Notes under the pieces: generated by a model
The model's database searches: none
What the model was told of the DNA's origin: nothing
The model's input: only the letters and a program-made list of their open reading frames with translations
Program-made: the position numbers and the translations under genes
Origin: Scylla paramamosain
Lineage: Eukaryota; Arthropoda; Malacostraca; Decapoda; Portunidae
Direction of reading: 5' to 3'
Length of the DNA: 64,000 nt
Assembly: GCF_035594125.1 (NCBI RefSeq)
Contig: NC_087173.1
Location: 767,501 to 831,500 of the forward strand
In this document: piece after piece, positions 1 through 10,600 of the stretch
Position numbering within the stretch: position 1 is the stretch's first letter
Layout: each line of letters begins with the position of its first letter

Positions 1-1528
1 ATTATGATGTTGCTTCTAAGTGTTCATCAGTTTGTCTGTTTCTTGTTTGATCACTTCTGTTCGTCTCTTGTGTCCTGCATGGATATGACACAAGAGAGAT
101 GTAAATTGTATCGTCACAATTGGGACAGATTGTTCTAAGGACATATTGATGAGCATGATGGAGCAACGAGTCGTGAGGCAGCAGTGCCAGCTTAAGCTGT
201 GCTCAAGTCAATATATTATGGAATCTTAACAAAATGCTCTAAATCGGTTTTCCCTCAGTCATTTCCGCATTTTAGTATGCTCTTTGTAGTGCTTCAAGTA
301 CGCATTCAGAACAAAATATATTAGTAATTTATAATGGTTTACGGGCCTGTAGTGGTCTTTTTGAATCTCGGTATTACTGCAAACAAATTTCTTAATCAAA
401 CTGATTTCCGGTGTAACCTGATGGCTACTAATTAATGAAAAGAGATTTCAACGTAACATTGAGTAGTTTTCTTCTGATCCTGTTTTCCGAATGATGAGAA
501 AAGTGAACTTGGGAATTGCGCCGTCACAGACCGCGGCGTGCAGTGAATACCGCTGCCCATCAATGACACTGCGACAGTACCCGAGCCAGCTGGTCCCTTT
601 TTCTGGGGCCCGGCGGGAGTGCTGCTGCATTTAATTGAATCTGATTACTCTGAATCATGTGAGAGTCACGCATACACACTTTTGACTGTCCAGCTGGCAA
701 GGCCTTTCTTTCCGTGTATATAAACTTAATCTACGTGTCGTGCATCCAATGCTTTGCTCCGTTACCACTAAACAAAAATCATAAAAAAAAAATGTCTTCA
801 CTATATCAGTAACTAATTAATTGATATGCTGTGAAATAAAATGCATACGCAGTAACATGATAACATTAGCCATCAGTCCTGTGTTTGTTGCAAATTCCGT
901 TGACTACAAGCACAACCACACCGCCATCATCACCTTATAACTTGAGACGGGATGAATATAATATAACAGAGTGTAGTGGGAAGAGTGAGGTCATTGCCAC
1001 CAGTTATCTTCCTCGGTGTATTTATTGACGAGTCTTCACATGGTCATCCGCTCGGTGGGTGTGTTTGGATTTGTTTACTTTATAATCCTCACTGCCATTA
1101 GAGATATTTTTTTCCTGGTTTGATTTTTCTTCCTGCTAGTCTTAATTTGTTCGGATCTCATCTTGCAAGCATGTTTATAATTTATAATTTTTACGTCGCT
1201 AAAGTTCGTGATTTTGACGTGCGGTGTAACCCTTAAACACAGTCATATAGTCAGTCAATCAATCAGTCTGTCAGTCAGTCAGTATTGTAAAAAAGTGGCA
1301 TTATTATGTGAGGCAATGGCTCTGCGGCAAGCCATACCAAGGCAGCACCTCACTAAAGTGCTTTTTATTAGTCAGTAATTTATATAGTAATGAAAATGCT
1401 TTGGCTCAAGTTACAATTTCAGCATCAGGTTCAAGTTACAATTTCAGCATCAGGTGTTAAAGGCTCGGCCAGAAGGTAAATTAAATTAACAATGTAACTC
1501 GTATTTCCACAACTCAGATATGCAATAC
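1..1528. other. non-coding, no gene recognised
   Basis: AT-rich sequence with no ORF of recognisable homology. It contains a short stretch of repeated tcagt/tcaat words around 1245-1285. A roughly 27-bp unit (core caagttacaatttcagcatc) occurs twice in tandem at about 1396-1455. Confidence 0.6.
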
Positions 1529-1755
1529 ATCATCAATATTTTCAATATTTTTTCTGACGTGTTTCGTGTACAAATTATTATTTTTTTTTTACATCAATAT
1601 TTTCCTGACGCGTTTCTTGTACTGATTTGTTTTTCTTTTCGTGTTACATCATCAATATTTTCCTGCCGGGTTTCTTGTACTGATTATTATTTCCGTCTAA
1701 CATCAATATTTTCCTGGCGTGTCATGAATCATTTATTTTTCCGTCTGGTTTACTG
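1529..1755. repeat. degenerate tandem repeat, about 54-65 bp period, four copies
   Basis: Four successive units start near 1530, 1592, 1647 and 1701. Each opens with catcaatattttcctg-like sequence and continues to gtttcttgtactgatt-like sequence. Unit length varies through T-tract and cat duplications. The apparent + strand ORF across it is a by-product. Confidence 0.6.
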
Positions 1756-3067
1756 TTTTCTGAAAGACGCGAAAACTTTGTCCTTGGTGAGTGTGCGCGT
1801 GAGCGTTCAAAGCACTTCATAGAAAAGGAGATCGACCGTATATGTCAAACGTGGTGCTTTGTGGTGGCGGTGGCAGTGTGACGAGGTGGTGGTGGTGGTG
1901 GTGTGGCGGCGTGAACGTGTGGGGATGTTCCCAGAATATTGGAGAGCTTACAGATTCATATCCAAAAAAAGGAAGGAACACCAAGAAATCTCTCTAGAAG
2001 TGTGTGGTTACAGAGGTTCAAAGTCAAGGTGCTGACCCTCACCTTTTTGTCCTAACGAGCCGACACTTGGGAATGAAACGGTGAAACGAAAAGTGTTGTA
2101 GGTTGAAGGCATTGTCGTAAAAAAAAATAAATAAATAAATAAAAATATGACTGAAATGATGGAAAGGAAAATGAAGAATAATGGTTTCGAAAGTGGAGTG
2201 CCTGAGCTAAAGAGAAAGTTTCAAATCAGTCCTGATAGTTAAATAAGTTCTAGAATTGTATTACAAGAGTTGTTTAAGAGCCGGGTCACAAAGTTTTGTC
2301 ACCGACCAGCTGCTGGAACTTCGCTGTGATCTTCAGCGGAGAAGCCTTGCTCTGATTATAGACTTCCTCCAAGCGCGCACATACTATTGTTAAGCAAGTG
2401 TTTGTGTCCTACTTGTGGCACCAGGAACAGTTCATGAGTGGCATGAACGTGTGGGTGGCGAGCCAAGGTTTCTTTTGAGCTATAAAGAGCAGAGCTGATG
2501 TCGCTGTTAAGGCAAGTAGGCTGTTGTGTCGTAGCGGTGAGTTAACAGCTGGAATGCGACGAAAAAAAAATGCAATGTATATATAATTCAACCTAGGTGA
2601 AAGAAGGGAAGATATTCTTTTTTTAACTCGGGTTTAAAGAAAAAATTACATTGAAACTACCAACTCGTCTTAAAGTGAACACTCGTCAGACAGACATAAG
2701 GACAGCAATTACAGTGTTCGGGAAACTTTTTATTGTACATTATACTCGTATTATACTCATATCTGTCTACTCACATGGTTATTGTATTTTTATATGCGTT
2801 CGTGGAAATATTGACTTTTTTTCATTTTCGTCTTTTTTGTCTTAAATGAAAACGTGCCCAGCTGTTGTGCACGAGACAGGATTGGCTTGAAGTTCTTTCC
2901 GGCCAGGGAAGACGGAGGTGGGTGTCTGGCTGCACTACCATTAAGACTTCACCTGCTTATGTACGCAGCCTTATTGTGGTGGCCAGCCTGCACCGTGCCA
3001 ACCCCGTGAGCCCTATGTGATTAGTATGAGTATGCCGACAAGTTGACATGTACCTTTACTCAGATGT

Positions 3068-3069
<2 letters not shown>
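1756..3069. other. non-coding, no gene recognised
   Basis: It contains a short GGT-rich run near 1862-1905 and an (AAAT)n stretch near 2130. No ORF here has recognisable domain content. Confidence 0.55.

Positions 3070-3108
<39 letters not shown>
3070..3108. repeat. (GA)n microsatellite
   Basis: A perfect (AG)n run of about 39 bp, the first of many (GA)n/(CT)n tracts in the window. Confidence 0.95.
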
Positions 3109-3110
<2 letters not shown>

Positions 3111-3224
3111 GACATTGCATTGGGTTTGTGTTATGGAAAGTTTTGCAATGATTTTTTTTTATTATATTTGTCAGTGAAAAGCCGTGGTATGTCCGGTGTG
3201 CTATTAAGGAAATGATAAAGAAAA

Positions 3225-3530
3225 CAGGCGTGAGAGGGACAGGTGTGTGGTTGAGCAGAGGTGTGGAGTGAAGGGAAACAGCTGTGGAGTGAATGGGGAC
3301 AGGTGTGGAGTGAAGGAAAACACGCGTGGAATGGAGGTGGACAGGTGAGACGTGAAAACCAGATATGGAGAGAATGGGGACAGGTGAGTGGTGAAAGACA
3401 TGTTTAGAATGAAAGTGGACAGGTGTGAGATGAACAGTGTGTGGAGCGGAGGAGAACGGAATAAGGATATGCAGTAAAGCACAGGTGTGGGACAAAGAAA
3501 GACCGGTGTTAAATGAAGAAAACGAATGTG
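3225..3530. repeat. degenerate minisatellite, about 21-bp period
   Basis: A series of diverged units related to aggtgtggagtgaagggaa is repeated roughly a dozen times, with variants such as gacaggtgtggagtgaa. Overlapping minus-strand ORFs rich in HSTPV-like repeats are reading-frame artefacts of the repeat. Beyond it, to about 3860, nothing is recognised. Confidence 0.6.
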
Positions 3531-3863
3531 AAATAAAATGAAAACAATGGAAACATACATTAGACGAAGGAAGACGTGTAGGATATTAAGCAAGCATGGG
3601 ATGAGGGTGGGCAGATTTGGTAAGGACGGGGCGGGTTCAGGGGGTGCAAGTAGCAGGAGCCGTGAGAAGCCTGATGCATTGTTTAACGGGTCGCCCACAG
3701 TCTCCCTTCCCACGTGTCACGCCGTGATGGAAATGCCATAAGCACGACACATTTTATCCTATTTCTATTAATATAATATTCCGCTAATGAATTTTCAGTA
3801 ATAGGGAATAATTTGTCGATAATTAGAATTAGTGTAGCGTGCCTGATCATGTGTATTCAATGG

Positions 3864-6391
3864 CATATGTATTATTATTTTTATTTTTTTTTTATGTAGG
3901 AGAGACACTGGCCAAGGGCAACAAAAAAATCAATAAAAAAAATACCCACTGAAATGCCAGTCCCATAAAAAGGCCCAAAAGTGGTAGTAAAAAATTGAAG
4001 GATAAGTGTCTTGAAACCTCCCTCTTGAAGGAATTCAAGTCATAGGAAGGTGGAAATACAGAAACAGGCAGGGAGTTCCAGAGTTTACCAGAGAAAGGGA
4101 TGAATGATTGAGAATACTGGTTAACTCTTGCGTTAGAGAGGTGGAGAGAATAAGGGGTGAGAGAAAGAAGAAAGTCTTGTGCAGCGAGGCCGCGGGAGGA
4201 GGGGAGGCATGCAGTTAGCAAGATCAGAAGAGCAGTTAGCATGAAAATAGCGGTAGAAGACAGCTAGAGATGCAACATTGCGGCGGTGAGAGAGAGGCTG
4301 AAGACAGTCAGTTAGAGAAGAGGAGGTCATGAGACGAAAAGCTTTCGATTCCACCGTGTCTAGAAGAGCAGTATGAGTGAAACCGCCCCCCCCAGACATG
4401 TGAAGCATACTCCATATATGGACGGGTAAGGCCCTTGTACAGAGTTAGCAGCTGGGTAGGGTGAGAAAAACTGGCGGAGATGTCTCAGGACGCCTAACTT
4501 CATAGAAGCTGTTTTAGCTAGAGATGAGATGTGAAGTTTCCAGTTCAGATTATAAGTAAAGGACAGACCAAGGATGTTCAGTGTAGAAGAGGGGGACAAT
4601 TGAATGTCATTGAAGAAGAGGGGATAGTTGTCTGGAAGGTTGTGTCGAGTTGATAGATGGAGGAATTGAGTTTTTGAGGCATTGAACAATACCAAGTTTG
4701 CTCTGCCCCAATCGGAAATTTTAGAAAGATCAAAAGTCAAGCGTTCTGTGGCTTCCCTGCGTGAAATGTTTACCTCCTGAAGGGTTGGACGTCTATGAAA
4801 AGACGTGGAGAAGTGCAGGGTGGTATGATCAACGTAGGAGTGGGTAGGACAAGAAATTTGGTTTAGAAGATCATTAATGAATAATAATAAGAGAGTGGGT
4901 GACAGGATAGAACCCTGAGGAACACCACTGTTAATAGATTTAGGAGAAGAACAGTGACCGTCTACCACAGCAGCAATAGAACGGTCAGAAAGGAAACTTG
5001 AGATGAAGTTACAGAGAGAAGGATAGAAGCTGTAGGAGGGTAGTTTGGAAATCAAAGCTTTGTGCCAGACTCTATCAAAAGCTTTTGATATGTCCAAGGC
5101 AACAGCAAAAGTTTCACCAAAATCTCTAAAAGAGGATGACCAAGACTCAGTAAGGAAAGCCAGAAGATCACCAGTAGAGCGACCTTGACGGAACCTATAC
5201 TAGCGATCAGATAGAAGGTTGTGAAGTGATGGATGTTTAAGAATCTTCCTGTTGAGGATAGATTAAAAACTTTAGATAGGCAGGAAATTAAAGCAATAGG
5301 ACGGTAGTTTGAGGGATTAGAACGGTCACCGTTTTTAGGAACAGGCTGAATGTAGGCAAACTTCCAGCAAGAAGGAAAGGTAAATTTGACAGACAGAGCT
5401 GAAAGAGTTTGACTAGGCAAGGTGCAAGCACGGAGGCACAGTTTCGGAGAACAATAGGAGGGACCCCATCAGGTCCATAAGCCTTCCGAGGGTTTAGGCC
5501 AGCGAGGGCATGGAAGACATCACTGCGAAGAATTTTAATAGGTAGCATGAAGTAGTCAGAGGGTGGAGGAGAGGGAGGAACAAGCCAAGAATCATCCAAG
5601 GTGGAGTTTTTAGCAAAAGTTTGAGTGAAGAGTTCAGCTTTAGAAATAGATGTGATAGCAGTGGTGCCATCTGGTTGAAATAAAGGAGGGAAAGAAGAAG
5701 AAGCAAAGTTATTGGAGACATTTTTGGCTAGATGCCAGAAATCACGAGGGAAGTTAGATTTTGAAAGGTTTTGACACTTTCTGTTAATGAAGGAGTTTTT
5801 GGCTAGTTGGAGAACAGACTTGGCATGGTTCTGGGCAGAAATATAAAGTGCATGAGATTCTGGTGATGGAAGGCTTAAGTACCTTTTGTGGGCCACCTCT
5901 TTATCATGTATAGCACGAGAACAAGCTGTGTTAAACCAAGGTTTGGAAGGTTTAGGTCGAGAAAAAGAGTGAGGAATGTATGCCTCCATGCCAGACACTG
6001 TCACCTCTGTTATGCGCTCAGCACACAAAGACGGGTCTCTGACACAGAAGCAGTAGTCATTCCAATGAAAATCAGCAAAATACCTCCTCAGGTCCCCCCA
6101 ACTAGCAGAGGCAAAACGCCAGAGGCACCTTCGCTTAGGGGGATCCTGAGGAGGGACTGGAGCAATAGCACAAGATACAGATATGAGATTGTGATCGGAG
6201 GAGCCCAATGGAGAAGAAAGGATGACAGCATAAGCGGAAGGATTAGAGGTCAGGAAAAGGTCAAGAATGTTGGGCGTATCTCCAAGACGGTCAGGAATAC
6301 GAGTAGGGTGTTGCACCAATTGCTTTAGGTAGTGGAGGATAGCAAAGTTGAAGGCTAGTTCACCAGGATGGTCAGTGAAGGGAGAGGAAAG
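3864..6391 (-). pseudogene. 5'-truncated, decayed non-LTR (LINE) retrotransposon ORF2
   Basis: It reads on the minus strand from 6391 to a poly-A-like tail (T-rich on plus) at about 3864-3893. The 5' part carries the end of an APE-type endonuclease: [24 protein letters not shown] and the terminal SSDHNLI. A linker follows, then RT blocks: [37 protein letters not shown] and SGVPQGSILSP. The RT needs at least two frame changes (near 5340 and 5240). The catalytic YADD-type box reads YVDH at about 4840, so the RT is dead. The C-terminal block (LAVFYRYFHANCS, FSGKLWNSLPVSVFPPSYDL) lies in two further frames at 3970-4400. The element stops abruptly at 6391, where a gypsy LTR begins. I see an APE-type LINE but do not assign a clade. 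Relics of the same family lie at about 21.3, 27.0 and 42.4 kb. Confidence 0.85.
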
Positions 6392-6663
6392 TGTCACACA
6401 CGTGACTACTCTACCACGGAACCAGGTGCCTGCCTCTCAACTCGTGGCGCTGCCACGTGTATAGCTTGAGGCATACTGGATACGTGACCTCTAGCAGGCT
6501 ACCAAGCCGATAACGAGGGGTGGAGTTCCATCGAGCTTCAGTCTCCTCCAAGGGTCGCTACAGCTCTGAGGTCGCCTTGGCATACGCTGGGAGCCTCATA
6601 TACACTCGAGAGCGGTGGTAAGAGTTACACCAGTGTTACACACCCACACACACACACACATAA

Positions 6664-6696
<33 letters not shown>

Positions 6697-7026
6697 TTTA
6701 TATTTATTTTCTATTATGTATATGTAAAGGTGTTTATTTTTGTAATTTGTATCTATATGCATTTACTAACTTGGCTTAAGTTATTAAACTGAACCAGTCT
6801 TTTAAGTTATTCAGTCCAGTTCAGATTGCCACTCCTTGTTACTTACTTTTACTTACAAATAATCTTCAATTTTGTATTGTTACTTAATTTAAGGGTTAAC
6901 TTTAAGATATTAAATAGCAGTTAAAATGTCTCCTTTTCTCTTTTCTTTTAACCCTTCCATTGTTAGTGTGAGCAACACCCCTTCATGGTCCATCCCCTAG
7001 AGTTCAGTGTATGCTCACACGTAACA
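6392..7026 (+). repeat. LTR1 (5' LTR of gypsy copy 1)
   Basis: A 635-bp complete LTR with TG...CA ends. It carries the U3 variant with gttccatcgag near 6526 and a (CA)n block at 6648-6690 that is longer than in the other LTRs. ATTAAA polyadenylation-like words occur near 6784 and 6909. It interrupts the minus-strand LINE at 6391/6392. Confidence 0.92.
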
Positions 7027-7028
7027 AT

Positions 7029-7046
7029 TGGGGGCCCGTCCGGGAT
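7029..7046 (+). promoter_or_regulatory. primer binding site, tRNA-Pro type
   Basis: TGGGGGCCCGTCCGGGAT lies 2 nt after the LTR end. It differs at one position from the 18-nt tRNA-Pro PBS known from murine gammaretroviruses, and its complement is a plausible tRNA-Pro 3' end with CCA. Confidence 0.8.
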
Positions 7047-7651
7047 ACTACACATGTTTACACATACATATAACTACACTAGTTCCTTTCCTGCTCTCGA
7101 GTGTATATGAAGTTGTGCTTATTTCTTTGTTGGTGAATTTTTGTGTTTTTCCGCTTTAAAAGTACGCGAGGTACCGGCGTCTAGTCATAAAAGCGTTAAA
7201 AACCTAACAATTGATTTCCTCAGTGTTGCTTTAGTGTCGGTTCGATTCCCCCTAGTAGTGACCTTCACCCCGAACTCCGAGACTCCTTAAAACTTGGGAA
7301 CTTGCGTTCCACTCTTTGCTTGAAAGCAGCGAATACGGCAAGCCATTACAAGTGCTTAAGTGTTAGTTCTATGGTAGTCATTTTGGGGCAGTGATTATCG
7401 CTACACTTCTTCGATTCGTTGCCTCTTCAGAAGCACAGTTAAGGCGTTGCTAACCTTGACTCAACTAGACTCAAAAACGAGTCTCTGTCGATGCACGCGG
7501 GTCAACTCATTTCCCTCCGACTCGTGGTTTCGAACCTGTCGTTCACGCGGGTCCTTCCGACTCGTGGTGGCGAACCTAGGTCTTGGATCAGGTTTCAGTG
7601 TAGGGCTCAGACACACTTGATTTGGTTCAATTGACCTCACGCTCATTAATC
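7047..7651 (+). other. gypsy copy 1 untranslated leader
   Basis: About 605 bp between PBS and gag. It contains two imperfect direct repeats, near 7494-7532 and 7542-7577, sharing cacgcgggtc and tccgactcgtggt. They could be packaging or dimerisation elements, but that is speculative. The same leader occurs in copy 2 at about 12801-13406. Confidence 0.6.
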
Positions 7652-10600
7652 ATGTCGCATGAGTTAAACTTGGACGCATTTTGCAGTAATCCTTCTGTGG
7701 CGGAGCTACAAACTGCCAAAGTGACAAAGGATGATTTAAAGTACATAGCCCGACAGTTTGATCTCTCATATCCGTCTGACATTCGGAAGGAAGAACTCCG
7801 AACTCAAATCCTAGTTCACCTTGGAGGTGAAGCCACTAGTGCTGCTTCACAGCACGACGCCAGTTTAATGCTCGAACTCGAAAAGCTGAAACTAATGGCA
7901 GCAAGAGAAGAGAGAGAGGCAGCAAGAGAAAGAGAGAGAGAAGAGAGAGAGGCAGCAAGAGAAAGAGAGAGAGAAGAGAGAGCGGCAGCAAGAGAGAGAG
8001 AAGAGAGAGAGGCAGCAAGAGAAAGAGAGAGAGAAGAGAGAGAACTAAGGCGAGAAGAACTAGCTTTTCAAAAAGAAAAAGCGGAAAGAGATCTGGCATA
8101 TGTAAAAGAAAAGGAGGAAAAAGAAAGAGAGGAGAGAGAAAAAGAAAGAGAGGAGAGAGAAAAAGAAAGAATCCACGAGACCCAACTCACACAATTAAAA
8201 TCTCGATCAACCACCACAGCTGACCTCAAACAAAAGTTAACTAAATATCTCTCACTACTCCCTCAGTTCTCTGACAAAGACCCCGAAACTTTCTTTGGAC
8301 AGTTCGAGGACACAGCAGTACATTTTGAACTGCCCCGAGAAGACTGGCCTTGGCTTCTTAAACCCAAACTCAGCCAAAAGGCTTTAACTATTTTGAACGG
8401 CCTCGAAAACAACACGGATTACGACTGTGTCAAACAGGGCATCCTAGCGGCGTACTCCATTACCACAGAAGGATACCGTCAGTCTTTTCGAAAAATGTTC
8501 AAAACTCCGCAACAAACCTATCTAGAGTTTGCCTCAGAGAAACTGAGGGCTCTCAAGCGTTGGCTTAAGTCAGCCGCGATAACCACGTACGACGAATTAG
8601 TAAATCTCTTAGCCTTAGAAGAGTTCATGCGTAAGCTCCCTTACTTAGTAATGTTACACATCACCAACAAAGAAGAAACAGATCTTCTCAAAGCCGCTCA
8701 GTTAGCGGACCTTTTCTCCCTGGTGAATCGCAAGGCAACCTCAGACAAGCTGACCGAGACTCCTAGTGGTAAGATAAACTCAGGTAACTCAGGGGTTGGT
8801 AAAATGACCGGCAGTAGTACTGGACCACCTCTATTTTGTGTTTTTTGTAAACAGCCGGGACACCTCATAAAGAACTGTCCTAATCCCAAGTGCAAGGTAG
8901 CTCAAACATATCCTGCCAAGCCAGTTGCTTCCATACAAGCTCTTCCCTCCTTCCCTGTACCTAAAGACTTATTTGAGCCTTTCAGGTCTGTAGGCACCAT
9001 CAGCATTGATAACAAGGATCACCCAGTTAAGATTGTCAGAGACACCTGTTCAGCTCAGTCCCTACTGCTGAAGTCAGCAGTCCCTGGTATTGAACAGTGT
9101 TACACAGGTGAAAAGGTATATTTAAAAGACTTCCATGACCCCTTCCCCATTGCATTAGCTAAGGTACATCTTGATAGCCCACTAGTAAGAGGTGAAGTGA
9201 TAATAGGAGTTAGTGAAGAACCAGCCTTATCCATCCCTAATGCTCAACTACTACTCGGTAATGACCTAGCTGGCAGTAAGGTGACTCCCCCTTTGGTAAT
9301 TAGTGACACAATGCTGATGGATAACCCCACTGTACAGTTAGAAGAGCAACAACCAGGCTTATTCCCTGTTTGTGTCACTACTCGTGCACAAGCAAGGAAA
9401 TCTGATCAGTCTTTCTCACTTCCAAAGAAGAGCCCATCCCCACTTGAACTCAATCAAATATTTTCTGAAAAACTTCTCACTGAGGCTCAACAGGAAGACA
9501 CTACTTTGACTCAATTTCATGACAAGGTTATCCCTCCAGATCAAATTACTCATTACCCTGCCTTTTACAAACAGGATGGAGTTCTTATGAGAGTGTTCCG
9601 GCCCTCTAAGGTCCCAGATGATGATGAGGTAGTGGAAAAGGTAGGAGATAACAACTACATCATAAACACTCCAGACCGCCGAAAGGCAACACAGTTAATA
9701 CACGTTAATCTCCTAAAAATGTATAAATGTAGAACCCCTGTGACTGGCGCCCAACCAACCCCTAGAGTAGCTTCCTGTGGTATCATTGAACCCCTGGAGG
9801 CTGACTCAGAGTTAAAACCTGCCTCTGTGTGTTCATTGATGTATGATAAATGTATTACCACTGAGATTGACACAAACACCATACATCCCAAGGACACGCA
9901 AAACAACACCTACATTATCCAACACTTAGATGATCAGCTCCGTCATCTTTCATCCTCTCGAGCACTGGATATCTCAAGATTGATCTCTCAGTATGACGTG
10001 TTCGGTGACCATCCTAAAATCTGTAATGTCCTCCGCCATGATGTGAAGGTGCTTCCAGGGACCTTCCCTATCAAGCAGTCTCCCTACAGAGTCAACCCCC
10101 GGAAACGAGAACAGATGCAGAAGGAGGTCCAGTACTTATTAGAGCAGGGCTTGGCTATACCCAGCAGCTCCCCATGGGCATCACCCTGCCTCCTAGTACC
10201 CAAGGAGGACGGACAACTGCGATTCTGCACGGATTACCGACGGGTCAACGCCGTCACCATTCCTGACGCCTATCCTCTGCCTCGGGTAGACGACCTGATA
10301 GATGAAGTAGGTCAAGCCAAATTTGTTACTAAGCTGGACCTATTAAAAGGGTATTATCAAATAGCCCTTACTGAAAGAGCTCAGATAGTCTTTGCCTTCA
10401 TCACCCCTTTTGGACTTTTCCAGTATGTAGTAGCCCCATTTGGCATGAGGAATTGCCCCGCTACTTTCCAGAGGGCAATGAACAAGGTAATGCAGGGATT
10501 AAAAGGAGTGCTGGTTTACTTAGATGATATTCTTATTTTTTCACATGACTGGGATGACCACCTGTACCAGATCCAGAATGTGCTCAGCTGTCTGCAGGAA

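Noticed and set aside
3013..3713. Minus-strand HSTPV-type ORFs as a secreted repeat protein
   Set aside because: Two overlapping frames both read through the degenerate 21-bp minisatellite; no signal of coding constraint.
5888..6328. Plus-strand 146-codon ORF
   Set aside because: Antisense shadow of the LINE endonuclease-linker coding region.
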